A DNA stretch of 64,000 nt. Origin: Verrucomicrobiota bacterium. Lineage in GTDB: Bacteria > Verrucomicrobiota > Verrucomicrobiia > Verrucomicrobiales > DEV007. This document shows, in pieces, positions 16,279 through 25,237 of this stretch. Below the pieces are notes generated by a model. The model saw only the letters and a program-made list of their open reading frames with translations. It did not search any database and was not told where the DNA came from. The stretch spans positions 1 to 64,000 of the forward strand of contig JAHDID010000022.1 of assembly GCA_020630975.1 (NCBI GenBank), written 5' to 3'. Both the position numbers and the translations under genes were made by a program. Each line of letters begins with the position of its first letter. Within the stretch, counting starts at the first letter, position 1.

Positions 16279-17157
16279 ATAAAAACCGTCACCATTATTA
16301 TACCCGCCTACCAGCGGCCCGATATGCTACTTCGTGCTATACGATCTGTCCTCAACCAGACCTGCACCGATTACCATCTGATCGTAGTGGACGATGCCTC
16401 CTCGGAAGACCTTTCCACCAGTCGAGAGCTGGTAGAGCCAGACCACACCTGGCTGACACTACCTCGGAATCAAGGACCTGCTGCAGCGCGTAATGCCGGA
16501 GCAGCTGCGCATCCTCAGAGCGAGTGGATCACCTTTCTCGACTCTGACGACATCTGGCATCCCGACAAACTCGAACAGCAGCTCACCTGGCATCAAGAAC
16601 ACGAAGAATACCGCATCTCGCAAGTCACGGAACAGTGGATTCGCCATGGCGAACCGATCCACAAACCCAAACACCTCGTGCAGCCAGATGGCGATCTCTT
16701 CTCCATAGCCGTGGACCGCTGCGCCATCGGCCCCTCCTGCGTGATGATACGCCGCGATCTGTGGGATGAGACTGGCGGCTTTCGCCCAGACTACCGCGTC
16801 TGCGAGGACTACGAGCTATGGCTACGCATCTGCCACCGAGAGCAGATCGGCTTGGTTTCCGATCAGCCTCTAGTCGACAAACATGCCGGACACGATGATC
16901 AATTATCCTTCACCACACCTGCACTCGACCGCTGGCGATTGATGGCCTTACTGCAACTGCATAGTGAAAACAGTGCTAAGCTAAATCAGACCCAACTCAA
17001 CCTAGTCCAACAAGCGATCCAGCGAAAAGCTACGGTACTCGCAAAAGGCGCTAGCAAGAGAAGCAATACCGAATGGGCAGAGCAATTGGCCGCAATAAAA
17101 CCAGAGTCATACCCAGCAACACTTCATTCGCTCCAAAAAATATGTCGCAACTCTTAG
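16279..17157 (+). CDS. Family 2 glycosyltransferase with non-canonical start
   Basis: GT-A fold transferase moving a sugar from a nucleotide-sugar donor, probably for surface polysaccharide. From the first ATG (16324) the protein is 277 aa, but the same frame upstream encodes the conserved first strand TVTIIIPAYQRPD, which belongs to the fold. No ATG, GTG or TTG exists between the in-frame stop at 16237 and 16324, so initiation must use ATA (16279), ATT (16273) or similar, or the true start codon has been lost. I give 16279. Other motifs are VVDDAS, NQGPAAARNAG, the metal-binding DSDD in ITFLDSDDIWHP, and ED in VCEDYELWLRI. The gene end overlaps the next gene by 16 bp. Confidence 0.8.
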   Translation: MKTVTIIIPAYQRPDMLLRAIRSVLNQTCTDYHLIVVDDASSEDLSTSRELVEPDHTWLTLPRNQGPAAARNAGAAAHPQSEWITFLDSDDIWHPDKLEQQLTWHQEHEEYRISQVTEQWIRHGEPIHKPKHLVQPDGDLFSIAVDRCAIGPSCVMIRRDLWDETGGFRPDYRVCEDYELWLRICHREQIGLVSDQPLVDKHAGHDDQLSFTTPALDRWRLMALLQLHSENSAKLNQTQLNLVQQAIQRKATVLAKGASKRSNTEWAEQLAAIKPESYPATLHSLQKICRNS

Positions 17158-17486
17158 CCCTAAAATTCTCCGTAACCACTTTTGGTCTATTGACTGCCAT
17201 CGCATTCAAATGGGCTAATCCGATGCAAATGATTCCCTCAATCATATTCATCGCCCTCATGACCTATTACCTTTTCAGAAAAACAGCCCCTCGCCCGAAA
17301 TGCTCGTTCGCAGGGACCTGCATTGCCGTTTTGATTATATCCACTGTAGTAATTTGGGTTTGGCACTTCTACTCTCTCCCCCCTTTTTCACCTTTGGAGA
17401 TATTCCTAATGTCTGGGTGGGTCATCTCAAGCCTTGCGCTCATCCGCACACTAGAAAAAAACGCTCCCCAAAACAACACTGATTGA
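17142..17486 (+). CDS. Small multi-span membrane protein
   Basis: 114 aa from the ATG at 17142, overlapping the end of the glycosyltransferase by 16 bp, which suggests coupled translation. Four hydrophobic stretches are visible: LLALKFSVTTFGLLTAIAF, MIPSIIFIALMTYYLF, CIAVLIISTVVIWVWHFY and IFLMSGWVISSLALI. No motif or family is recognised. It may assist the glycosyltransferase, but only proximity supports that. Confidence 0.55.
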   Translation: MSQLLALKFSVTTFGLLTAIAFKWANPMQMIPSIIFIALMTYYLFRKTAPRPKCSFAGTCIAVLIISTVVIWVWHFYSLPPFSPLEIFLMSGWVISSLALIRTLEKNAPQNNTD

Positions 17487-17498
17487 AACACTCACCCT

Positions 17499-17924
17499 AT
17501 GTCTCGATACCTCACCAACATCGGCAACGAGCTCTGCTTCGTTCTACAGCAAGCTTGCAAAGCTCAGCCCGAGCAATTTGCGGGCTATTGTGCCAATCTA
17601 GACTTTTGGGTGGCAGAGTATCGCCATCTAAAATCCATCATCGAGGGCTACGAAACTCGCCTTTGCCGAATGCAAGATGCCCGAGATGCCTATCTAGCAG
17701 CAGGCAACACGCGCCCCCAGAATTTCGATGACTACGGAAATGCCTACCAACATCCTCGACAGACTAGCAAGCAAACCGATCGCAACCAAATCTTAGAAAG
17801 CGCGAGAGAGCATATGCTTCAATTCTGTGATCGCGGGCTTCAACTTGGAACGATCTCAACTGACGATTACGACACCATCACACGGGAGCTCACAGCTCAG
17901 CACATACCCCACAAGTCGATTTGA
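17499..17924 (+). CDS. Hypothetical soluble protein
   Basis: 141 aa with no membrane segment or signal. It is predominantly helical and contains several Cys (LCFVLQQAC, GYCANLD, RLCRMQD, LQFCDRG). I do not recognise it. It starts 12 bp after the preceding small membrane-protein gene, in the same direction, so it is probably in the same transcript. The coding bias looks genuine. Confidence 0.55.
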   Translation: MSRYLTNIGNELCFVLQQACKAQPEQFAGYCANLDFWVAEYRHLKSIIEGYETRLCRMQDARDAYLAAGNTRPQNFDDYGNAYQHPRQTSKQTDRNQILESAREHMLQFCDRGLQLGTISTDDYDTITRELTAQHIPHKSI

Positions 17925-18072
17925 TCTAACCAACTCCCTTCGAACCTAAATACCAATCTCGCCCATGAAGACCTTTCGCTGTTGGACTACGCCTGACCGA
18001 GCCTAATAATCACAGGCCTAAGAAAAATGGCGCATGCTCGTCAGCTCTCAAAGGTGTAATGCCCACTGAACT

Positions 18073-18501
18073 ATGAAGTGGATCATTCTTGGTCTATTCC
18101 CAGCACTTGTGCTCTACCTGTTAACTGCCGTGTGCAGCTCTAGGCTAAAAACGCGACTTTTAATCACCCCCAACGACCAAAAGGTATTCCGGCTCGAAGC
18201 AGCAACTGGCTCGATCCTACTCGAAAAACATGAGTATAATGATATCGCCAACACCACAATTAGGCGTCCCATCGACCTAGAATTTCAGCTATTCCTACCC
18301 AACGATCCCTTTTGGTATGTCACCCTCAAAAATATCCCACCTCTGACGAAAGAAGAAATACCGAGCGTCCTTTTGGGAAACTACTACGTGGGTAAAAACT
18401 CACTAAGTTTGCCCTTCTGGCTCGTTTTTACCGTTCTGTGGAGCCCCGCTGCCCTCCTCATACTTCGGTCGCGACATAAAAAAGCGAAACCCCAGACCTG
18501 A
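18073..18501 (+). CDS. Hypothetical membrane protein
   Basis: 142 aa with an N-terminal hydrophobic segment (IILGLFPALVLYLLTAVC) and another near the C-terminus (LPFWLVFTVLWSPAALLIL) before a basic tail (RSRHKKAK). The roughly 85 residues between them are polar and beta-rich, probably extracytoplasmic. No family is recognised. The stop codon lies inside a bidirectional terminator hairpin shared with aqpZ. Confidence 0.55.
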   Translation: MKWIILGLFPALVLYLLTAVCSSRLKTRLLITPNDQKVFRLEAATGSILLEKHEYNDIANTTIRRPIDLEFQLFLPNDPFWYVTLKNIPPLTKEEIPSVLLGNYYVGKNSLSLPFWLVFTVLWSPAALLILRSRHKKAKPQT

Positions 18502-18516
18502 GGTTTCGCTCTTTTT
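18483..18516. terminator. Bidirectional intrinsic terminator
   Basis: Arms AGCGAAACC (18483-18491) and GGTTTCGCT (18502-18510) pair perfectly. CTTTTT follows on the plus strand, and the A run before the left arm gives a T run on the minus strand. It sits between the convergent 142-aa gene and aqpZ and can serve both. Confidence 0.85.
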
Positions 18517-18551
18517 GAAACTTGATTAGCGATTTGCTTCGCTTTCTACGC

Positions 18552-19271
18552 TCAACCCACCTTCTTGGATCGACCGCAGGTGATGTTGTAAAGGATCGCT
18601 CCGATAGCAGCACCTACGATAGGCGCTACCCAAAACATCCAAACCTGTCCCAAGTGACCGCCGCTAGAGAAAACAGCGGTCGCCAGACTGCGCGCAGGAT
18701 TCACTGAGGTATTAGACACCGGGATACTGATCAGGTGAATAAGCGTCAGACACAGACCGATAGCCACAGGAGCTAGCCCTGCAGGCGCACGATCATCTGT
18801 AGAGCCCATGATCACAAAAAGGAACACCGCAGTGAGCACGATCTCGCAGACCAGAACCGATACCATGCTGTATTTGCCCGGAGATAGCTCACCAAAGCCA
18901 TTAGCGGCGAAGCCTGCCTCCGTGCTGAATCCAGACTGCCCCGATGCGATCAGGTACAAAATCGCAGCGCCAATGAGACCACCGATAACCTGAGCGATGA
19001 TGTAGGGGATCAACTCTTTGGAGGAGAATCGTCCGCCCAGCATGAGACCGATAGACACGGCGGGATTGAGGTGACAGCCAGAGATGTGGCCGATGGCAAA
19101 CGCCATGGTTAGCACAGTCAGACCGAAGGCGAGTGATACGCCCACAAATCCGATTCCGAGATGTGTTTGGCCATCCATAAAGCCAGCCGCTAGCAGCGCG
19201 CTACCGCAGCCACCTAGCACCAGCCACATCGTGCCGACGCATTCAGCGATGAGTTTGTTTGTTAAGCTCAT
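18552..19271 (-). CDS. aqpZ: Aquaporin Z
   Basis: 239 aa water channel of the MIP family with six membrane helices and two half-helices. Both pore signatures are present: HLNPAVSIG (NPA at 69-71) and SVNPARSLA (NPA at 191-193). The selectivity filter of AqpZ (Phe, His, Cys/Thr, Arg) is consistent here, with His174-type LIHLISIP, Thr188 and Arg194. Small aromatic-site residues argue for water rather than glycerol. It is transcribed alone from the long intergenic region at 19272 and ends at the bidirectional hairpin. Confidence 0.95.
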   Translation of the reverse strand: MSLTNKLIAECVGTMWLVLGGCGSALLAAGFMDGQTHLGIGFVGVSLAFGLTVLTMAFAIGHISGCHLNPAVSIGLMLGGRFSSKELIPYIIAQVIGGLIGAAILYLIASGQSGFSTEAGFAANGFGELSPGKYSMVSVLVCEIVLTAVFLFVIMGSTDDRAPAGLAPVAIGLCLTLIHLISIPVSNTSVNPARSLATAVFSSGGHLGQVWMFWVAPIVGAAIGAILYNITCGRSKKVG

Positions 19272-19952
19272 AATTAGTTATTCGTTAAGTCGTTGGTATT
19301 GATAATGTTCGGGCCATCCCCTGACGGGATCACGCCCACTAAAGAAACGGAGCCACAAGCCGACTCAAAAAGTCACTCCAAGATCAGCACACCCAATTCC
19401 CCCCTACCAGCAGCAGCGAAAACAACACTCTAAAAACGTTAATAATTAACGAGTTACAATAACCCTGAAACACGACACAAGATTCCGCGCAGTAAATGCG
19501 TGCCCTAGCCCGCATTTTTCATACAAAATCTACTACGACTTGCTGTGGTAGATTCTGCCTGTGTTGCGCTCGATTTGTCTTTGGACAGTGTGTACTCACA
19601 CAGCCCTGCAGACAAATCGTCGCGCGCCTTGCCAGAATCTATCCTCGCGGCGTCTCGTTACTCTTTTGTAAATCGAAACAAGAGCGCCCAAATCAAATTC
19701 TGCGGAGGCCTATCGAATTCGTGTTTATCTGTGTTCATTCGTGTTCATCTGTGTAGAAAAAATGCCTCACCTAAGTCTCGTAATTCAATTTAGTCAGTCC
19801 CTTGCTGATTGCTCTTATTTTTCTAACACGAATGGACACAGATGAACACGAATGAACGCAAATGGGTTGAAGGCTGCGTCTCGTTACGATTTTGTATGAA
19901 AAATGCGGCCTAGGACTCTATCTACTAGCCGCCTCTCGTAACCTCTCGACTT
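19272..19952. other. 681-bp gene-free region between aqpZ and the photolyase
   Basis: No convincing gene in six frames. The first 230 bp should hold the aqpZ promoter and show nothing notable. From 19511 to 19907 the region is filled by a nested inverted-repeat structure listed separately. Confidence 0.7.
19511..19907. repeat. Nested inverted-repeat (MITE-like) element
   Basis: Outer arms CGCATTTTTCATACAAAATC (19511-19530) and their exact complement (19888-19907) enclose 22-bp perfect inner arms at 19733-19754 and 19836-19857, with core GTGTTCATCTGTGT. Within the left half are further pairs at 19549-19557/19633-19641 and 19571-19580/19610-19619. A 21-bp segment at 19650-19670 (GCGTCTCGTTAC..TTTTGTA) recurs directly at 19876-19896. 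No open frame is present. This looks like a non-autonomous mobile element, or two of them nested, ending about 45 bp before the photolyase start. Confidence 0.7.
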
Positions 19953-21401
19953 ATGCCAGCTACCACTTACAGCACCGTTATCCATTGGTTTCGCAGGGAC
20001 TTACGCCTGTCGGACAATACGGCCCTCTACCAGGCCAAACAGCTGTCGGAGAATGTGGTCCCAGCCTACGTCCTCAGCTCGTGGAAAGGCAGCCACCACT
20101 GGACCGGAGCTGGCAGGCAGGCCTATCTGCTGGGCTGCCTAGACTCGCTGAGTAAAAATCTGGAAGCCATCGACACTCGTCTGATCCTACGCAGTGGTGC
20201 CGCTGTCACTCAGCTCGAGCGCTTGATCAAAGAAACCAAGGCCGAAGCCGTCTTCTACAATCGCGATCCCGACCCCTACGGGCAAGAGGTGGAAAAGCAG
20301 CTGCAGGAGCTGTGCCGTAGTATCGGCATCGAGTGCCATGGCTACAAAGATGCCGTGATGCATGAGCCCGACGAAGTGCTGACCAAAACAGGAACTTTCT
20401 ACCGAGTCTACACCCCCTACTCTCGGTGCTGGATGGCACAGGATAAACCTGCCCTCTCGCCCCGTGTGAAACGCCTCGGCACTGTGCCCGCCTCAATCGA
20501 CTCGCTCCCCCTACCCGGCATCGAGCACTGGGGTATGACAGACATGGATATCGACCTCCCGACTCCAGGGGAGAAAGCGGCTCGCTCCCGCCTAAAATCG
20601 GCCGTGGAATCGACTGTGATGACTCGCTACAGCGAAGATCGCAATGGCCCCAGCCTAGATGCGACCAGCGGTCTCGGCCCTGACCTACGCTACGGCACGA
20701 TATCCCCCCGCACCGTCTTCGCTGCTAGCCAGAAGCTGATGGATGAGATCCGCGGCAAAGCCGATCGCGAGTCGATCTTTGCCTTCCAAAAACAACTGGC
20801 GTGGCGCGAGTTCTTCATGGCCATTTTGGGCAACCACCCCGAAGTGCTCGAGACCGACTTCAATCCCCAATGGCGAGGCCTGCACTGGGATGATCCCGGC
20901 GATTGCGATAAATTCGAACGCTGGCAACAAGGACTAACCGGTTTCCCTATCGTGGATGCCGGGATGCGCCAGCTCGCAGCCTCAGGCACGATGCACAACC
21001 GCGTGCGCATGATCACCGCCATGTTTTTGACCAAAGACCTGCACATCCACTGGCGCCATGGCGAGGCGCACTTCATGCGTCACCTACTGGATGGCGAGAT
21101 CGCCAACAACAACGGTGGCTGGCAGTGGTCCTCTGGCACAGGTGCCGATGCCGCCCCCTACTTCCGCATCCAAAACCCCTGGACCCAGACCGAGCGCTAT
21201 GATCCAGAGGGCACCTACATCAAACGCTGGCTCCCCGAGCTCGCCGCAGTCGATCCCAAAAGATTCCGCAAAGCACCTGAGCCACTCGACCCGCTCGCAG
21301 CGGACTACCCTCTGCCCGTAGTCGATCACTCCGCCGAGCGAGATGAGACGCTAGATCGCTTCAAACAACACAAAGCAAAGCTCGACAACCAAGTAGCCTA
21401 A
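19953..21401 (+). CDS. phrB: Deoxyribodipyrimidine photolyase
   Basis: 482 aa class I CPD photolyase. It uses FADH- and blue light to split cyclobutane pyrimidine dimers. The N-terminal alpha/beta antenna domain begins VIHWFRRDLRLSDNTAL, the standard opening. The C-terminal FAD domain shows GPDLRYGTISPR, QLAWREFFMAIL, GFPIVDAGMRQLAASGTMHNRVRMITAMFL and HWRHGEAHFMRHLLDGEIANNNGGWQWSSGTGADAAPYFRI. These contain the conserved Trp, Asn and Asp residues around the flavin. Length and motifs point to a repair enzyme rather than a cryptochrome. It is preceded by the repeat element and has no obvious operon partner. Confidence 0.95.
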   Translation: MPATTYSTVIHWFRRDLRLSDNTALYQAKQLSENVVPAYVLSSWKGSHHWTGAGRQAYLLGCLDSLSKNLEAIDTRLILRSGAAVTQLERLIKETKAEAVFYNRDPDPYGQEVEKQLQELCRSIGIECHGYKDAVMHEPDEVLTKTGTFYRVYTPYSRCWMAQDKPALSPRVKRLGTVPASIDSLPLPGIEHWGMTDMDIDLPTPGEKAARSRLKSAVESTVMTRYSEDRNGPSLDATSGLGPDLRYGTISPRTVFAASQKLMDEIRGKADRESIFAFQKQLAWREFFMAILGNHPEVLETDFNPQWRGLHWDDPGDCDKFERWQQGLTGFPIVDAGMRQLAASGTMHNRVRMITAMFLTKDLHIHWRHGEAHFMRHLLDGEIANNNGGWQWSSGTGADAAPYFRIQNPWTQTERYDPEGTYIKRWLPELAAVDPKRFRKAPEPLDPLAADYPLPVVDHSAERDETLDRFKQHKAKLDNQVA

Positions 21402-21498
21402 AGGCCTGTAGTTTGACAGAAATGGCAAATGCGCCAGTTTGATAGGTAGTCGACAGTCTACCAACTGTCTATTGGACAGCCTCAACCCAAACTGAACC

Positions 21499-21996
21499 AT
21501 GCTCGCCACCATCTTGTTTTCCCTAGCCGGCATCTGCTGTCTCCTGCCGATACTCAATTTCATCAGCTATCGGGTGATGGGTGGCAGCATACGCAAGCGC
21601 CGCGAGAGATGGGATCTCAATATCTGCTGTGGTAAGACTGATGGCGGCGGTGTGAATGTCGACATCGTCGATCATGCCAATGTGCCCAACCTAGTCGTGG
21701 TGGACGATATCTACCACCTACCTTTCTCGACCAACCAATTCGACAATGTGCTCTGCTCGCACACCATCGAGCATGTCGAGGATCCCACGGCTTTCTTTGA
21801 GGAATTGGAGCGAGTGTCCAAAGAGGTCACTCTCGTCATCCCACCACTCTGGGACCTGAGCGCCGTGCTAAACATCGTGGAGCACCGCTGGATCTTTCTG
21901 ACGTTTCGCAAAGAGCACAACACCCTACCCAAGCATATCGAGCTACCCTTTGCCCGTGCCTACCAGTCGCGCAAAGGGCAGAAAATCCGTGCCTAA
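21499..21996 (+). CDS. Membrane-anchored class I methyltransferase-like protein
   Basis: 165 aa. An N-terminal hydrophobic segment (LATILFSLAGICCLLPILNFISY) is followed by a short Rossmann-type methyltransferase core: LNICCGKTDGGGVNVDIVD in place of the glycine-rich SAM loop, LVVVDDIYHLPFSTNQFDNVLCSHTIEHVEDPTAFFEELERVSK, the usual Methyltransf_11 pattern with D, P and HxIEH, then VTLVIPPLWD. It lacks the last strands of a full domain, so it may be a reduced or inactive form. The downstream O-antigen-ligase-like gene is convergent. A role in surface glycan modification is possible but not shown. Confidence 0.7.
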   Translation: MLATILFSLAGICCLLPILNFISYRVMGGSIRKRRERWDLNICCGKTDGGGVNVDIVDHANVPNLVVVDDIYHLPFSTNQFDNVLCSHTIEHVEDPTAFFEELERVSKEVTLVIPPLWDLSAVLNIVEHRWIFLTFRKEHNTLPKHIELPFARAYQSRKGQKIRA

Positions 21997-22011
21997 AGAA
22001 TTAATTCGATA

Positions 22012-24111
22012 CTACTGCTGAGAGCGGTTTTCGGCGATTTCAGCCTCTAGCCGGGCCTCTAGCCTACGGATCGACTCATCGAGTGTCGGCTCGATATCGA
22101 AGATCCCTCTACCACTCAGAAGCACTTCATCCACCTTGGCAGTTTTCATCCGGCGCACAGCTTGGTTCTGAGTGGCACCTCGACTAGCTAGTAATGTGCT
22201 TTTATTACTTGGCGATAGTTTAGCGATCAACTCTAGCCCTAGCTTGGCGCCATTCTTATTGGGAAATACCGGAGCATCCATCGCCTCCTCAAAAGCGACC
22301 AACGCAGCTCTATACTCCTCTGTGCGCAGGTAGTGCTCGCCCTGTGCGACCATCAGATTGCCATGCAGTGGAGCCCACTCGCGAGCGGCAGCCAGCTTGG
22401 CGCCAGCCTCATCTGAGCGGCCTAGCGCATCTAGGACCACACTGTGTGCCATAGCGCTGTTCACATCCTGTGGATAGATCTCATGCGCTTGCTGGAAGAA
22501 TTGGTCTGCTCTCTCGAGATAGGCGATCCGCTCTGCTGGCGACATATCTGGAGTGATCGCCTTCACATAAGAGTGCGCCGTGAGAGTTACCACAAATGGG
22601 TTGTGAGGATCGATAGAGCGAGCCTCCTCTAGGTGATTGAAATGACGATTATCCACCGCGCCAGCGTTGTAATAATGGCGAGCCACTTCTCCATGCCACT
22701 CACTACGGCTGAACATGAGGCTGAATAAAGAAAGCGCTACCCCGCAGCCAAAAGCCACACCACGACCTGCCATGAGCATCGAGCCACCCGGCACGATAGG
22801 TTGCTTACCGCGGTTATTTAGCGCATTGGCCATCGGATCTGGACAGGCGAGCACACCCATAAGCACCGCAGAGAGCACGGCGATCGCTGGCACGTGCATG
22901 ACAAAGTCGAAAAAAGCGAGAAATGCCAGTGTACCGATACTCGTCACCGCACCAGCTACTAGCCCCAGGTGCCCGGACTTGGGCAGTAGAGCACCATTTG
23001 CCGTCTGCACCTTGGCATACGCCATGACGAATCTGGCACCACCTGCGAGATGGACGATGAGCAGCGCCAACATCAGCAGCAGTCCGATGATGCCATAGTC
23101 TGCCAACATCTGAAAATACTCATTGTGGACAAACTCAGTCTCGTAGTTTGCCGGTCCCTCCTGCTCTGGACGATACTTGCGACTAAAGAAATAGAATGTG
23201 CGGCTACCAGTGCCCACCCATGGCGACTCGGAATACTGTGCTTTGCTGGCATTCCAGATACCAGCCAGCTGGATCTCACCCTCGCGGGTCATCAGTTGCT
23301 CCTCCACCAGAGTGCCTACCTTTTCAGAATTGAATGAGACCATGATGGCGAAGACCACCAGCACCCCCGCTGTGCCAAAGATGATCGCCTTTCGCGTGAG
23401 CTGCTCCATACGGCTCCACCCGATGCACACCACCAGAGCCGCCAGCAAGATCAGGCCTACAGTCAGCGCAAGCACACCGAGCAGACTTTTGGCCAGCAGG
23501 ATCGCCACGATCGCCGGTAGACTGACTCCGATGATAGCCAGCTGAGTCCCCAGCGGCGGCCGAGAGAAGATGAGATAAGCGAACAAGAACGGCACCGCCA
23601 TCGCTAGGAAACCCGCAAAGTGCTCAGGATGATTGAACAAACCTCCGATCCGATCGGCGAATGTGCGCTGATACTCAGACAGTATCCATAGCTCCGCACC
23701 AAAACAGATCTGCACAGTAGCCATCAGTAGATTAAAGACGACCAACGAGAAAAAGCCCCAAAACACAGCACGACGCGAGCGAGGATCTTCCATCAGCGAG
23801 ATAAATACCGCGTAAGCGATAAAGCAGGTGATGATCAAAGCGCCATCCTCACGAGCAAAGTATGCGACTGGCGAATTCATCGCTCGCAGCAACAGATAAG
23901 CCACAGCTGCCAGAGTCAGTCCCACGCACCAGTTCGGTACTAAAAATTTTGTTTTTCCAAAAATTGCGACGATCGAAGCGACCCCAGCGAAGCCCAATGC
24001 TAGGTAGCCAGGCCAGACAAATGTCATCGAAGTGGACGTGCCGAGCACTCCTACGGCGATAACACCCGCAAAAAATATAGTAATAACACAGAGTCTGAGC
24101 AGTGAATTCAT
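22012..24111 (-). CDS. O-antigen ligase/polymerase-like membrane protein with TPR tail
   Basis: 699 aa. Roughly twelve hydrophobic segments occupy the first 450 residues, with a Wzy_C/WaaL-type loop containing GGLFNHPEHFAGFLAMAVP and GTGSRTFYFFSRKYRPEQ....THEYFQML-like sequence (actual VHNEYFQMLADYG), the usual signature of the O-antigen ligase superfamily. From about residue 470 the protein is hydrophilic and contains TPR-like helical pairs (YYNAGAVDNRHFNHLEEARSIDPHNPF; LERADQFFQQAHEIYPQDVNSAMAHSVVLDALGR). These proteins transfer or polymerise lipid-linked oligosaccharides at the periplasmic face. The divergent 24266 gene shares an AT-rich intergenic region with a palindromic hairpin. Confidence 0.82.
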   Translation of the reverse strand: MNSLLRLCVITIFFAGVIAVGVLGTSTSMTFVWPGYLALGFAGVASIVAIFGKTKFLVPNWCVGLTLAAVAYLLLRAMNSPVAYFAREDGALIITCFIAYAVFISLMEDPRSRRAVFWGFFSLVVFNLLMATVQICFGAELWILSEYQRTFADRIGGLFNHPEHFAGFLAMAVPFLFAYLIFSRPPLGTQLAIIGVSLPAIVAILLAKSLLGVLALTVGLILLAALVVCIGWSRMEQLTRKAIIFGTAGVLVVFAIMVSFNSEKVGTLVEEQLMTREGEIQLAGIWNASKAQYSESPWVGTGSRTFYFFSRKYRPEQEGPANYETEFVHNEYFQMLADYGIIGLLLMLALLIVHLAGGARFVMAYAKVQTANGALLPKSGHLGLVAGAVTSIGTLAFLAFFDFVMHVPAIAVLSAVLMGVLACPDPMANALNNRGKQPIVPGGSMLMAGRGVAFGCGVALSLFSLMFSRSEWHGEVARHYYNAGAVDNRHFNHLEEARSIDPHNPFVVTLTAHSYVKAITPDMSPAERIAYLERADQFFQQAHEIYPQDVNSAMAHSVVLDALGRSDEAGAKLAAAREWAPLHGNLMVAQGEHYLRTEEYRAALVAFEEAMDAPVFPNKNGAKLGLELIAKLSPSNKSTLLASRGATQNQAVRRMKTAKVDEVLLSGRGIFDIEPTLDESIRRLEARLEAEIAENRSQQ

Positions 24112-24173
24112 CGATCTTTTTTAGTAAAAGGGTTATTTCCTGTAATTTAGGGTTAATTTTATATAAATTCTAC

Positions 24174-24201
24174 AAAATATTTAACTTTTATTAAATATTT
24201 T
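24174..24201. promoter_or_regulatory. 11-bp AT-rich palindrome in a divergent promoter region
   Basis: AAAATATTTAA (24174-24184) and its exact complement (24191-24201) flank a 6-nt loop between two divergently transcribed genes, followed by GGTATTTTTTTT. It could be an operator or a terminator for upstream read-through. The very high AT content lowers the significance. Confidence 0.4.
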
Positions 24202-24265
24202 GGTATTTTTTTTAACTTCACAGGCGATATGGCTTCGGATAAGGTGTGGGATTAGCCAAAAAAGG

Positions 24266-25183
24266 ATGAGCCTCCATAAAAATTTTATTCCCACCTTTTG
24301 CCTCTCAGGTCTGATAGTCTGGGTATGCTCCTTTGCTTGCTCCAGCCTACAGGCTCAGATCCGCGTGGATCTGCAGCTCGATCGGCAAGTGTACATCGCT
24401 CACGAGGCCATCACGGGTAAGCTCTCTGTGGTGAACAACTCCGGTCGCGATCTGATCTTTGGCGAATCCAATGGCCGTCCGTGGCTAGACTTTGCGATCC
24501 ACGACGCACGCGGAAACATCATATCCCCAATCCAAGCCACCCCTAATGTACCTGCGATCCGAGTCGGCTCCGGCCAGACTCACACCATGCGGGTCATCGT
24601 GAATGATGTGTATCCCATGTCGCAGATCGGTACCTACCGGATCAAAGCCTCGGTAAACTTCCCACAGATCCGACAGGCGTTTCGCAGCCGCGAGCACCGC
24701 GTTCAGGTGACCGAGGGCCAAGTGCTAGGCGAGCCTCATATCGTAGGCGTGCCTCCGGGCTATCCTGGTGCTGGCACCTACCGCATCTACGAGCTACTCA
24801 CCTACTACCATGGCCAACGCCAAAAGGCCCTCTACTTCCGCCTGAAAGACCAGCGGAGCGGGCGCGTGCGAAAAACTTTCTCGATAGGCGATTACTTGGC
24901 AGTGCGCCCCCCCCAACACAAGCTAGATAGGAGCAACCAGCTGCACATCGTGCACATGGCGGCACCCCAGCTATACTTCTACACCGTCATCGATCTCGAT
25001 GGCGAGGTGGTCATCCGCGAGAAACGCTTCGAAAAAAATGGCAACCGCCCCATGCTGGTCAGCACCGACTTTGGTGAAGTACAGCTACGCGGAGGTATCA
25101 GCGAAGACGAAGCACAAACTCCCTACGAACGCCGCGAGTTTCGCCTTATCTCCGAACGGCCTCCTGGCATGCCCCAGTTTTAA
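24266..25183 (+). CDS. Secreted beta-rich protein of unknown function
   Basis: 305 aa from the ATG at 24266; an upstream ATG at 24200 would add a basic leader and looks less natural. The N-terminus (MSLHKNFIPTFCLSGLIVWVCSFACSSLQAQ) is a signal peptide with a probable AQ cleavage. The first 130 mature residues (IRVDLQLDRQVYIAHEAITGKLSVVNNSGRDLIF) look like a beta-sandwich domain resembling those that bind or buttress surface proteins. Mid-region residues YHGQRQKALYFRLKD may form a second sandwich. No catalytic motif is visible. Short distance to hisI (54 bp) is compatible with cotranscription. Confidence 0.65.
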   Translation: MSLHKNFIPTFCLSGLIVWVCSFACSSLQAQIRVDLQLDRQVYIAHEAITGKLSVVNNSGRDLIFGESNGRPWLDFAIHDARGNIISPIQATPNVPAIRVGSGQTHTMRVIVNDVYPMSQIGTYRIKASVNFPQIRQAFRSREHRVQVTEGQVLGEPHIVGVPPGYPGAGTYRIYELLTYYHGQRQKALYFRLKDQRSGRVRKTFSIGDYLAVRPPQHKLDRSNQLHIVHMAAPQLYFYTVIDLDGEVVIREKRFEKNGNRPMLVSTDFGEVQLRGGISEDEAQTPYERREFRLISERPPGMPQF

Positions 25184-25237
25184 AAAAGCTGGGCCAACTT
25201 GCAAAGTGGCTGGGACCGTGGCAATGCATCTGCCATC

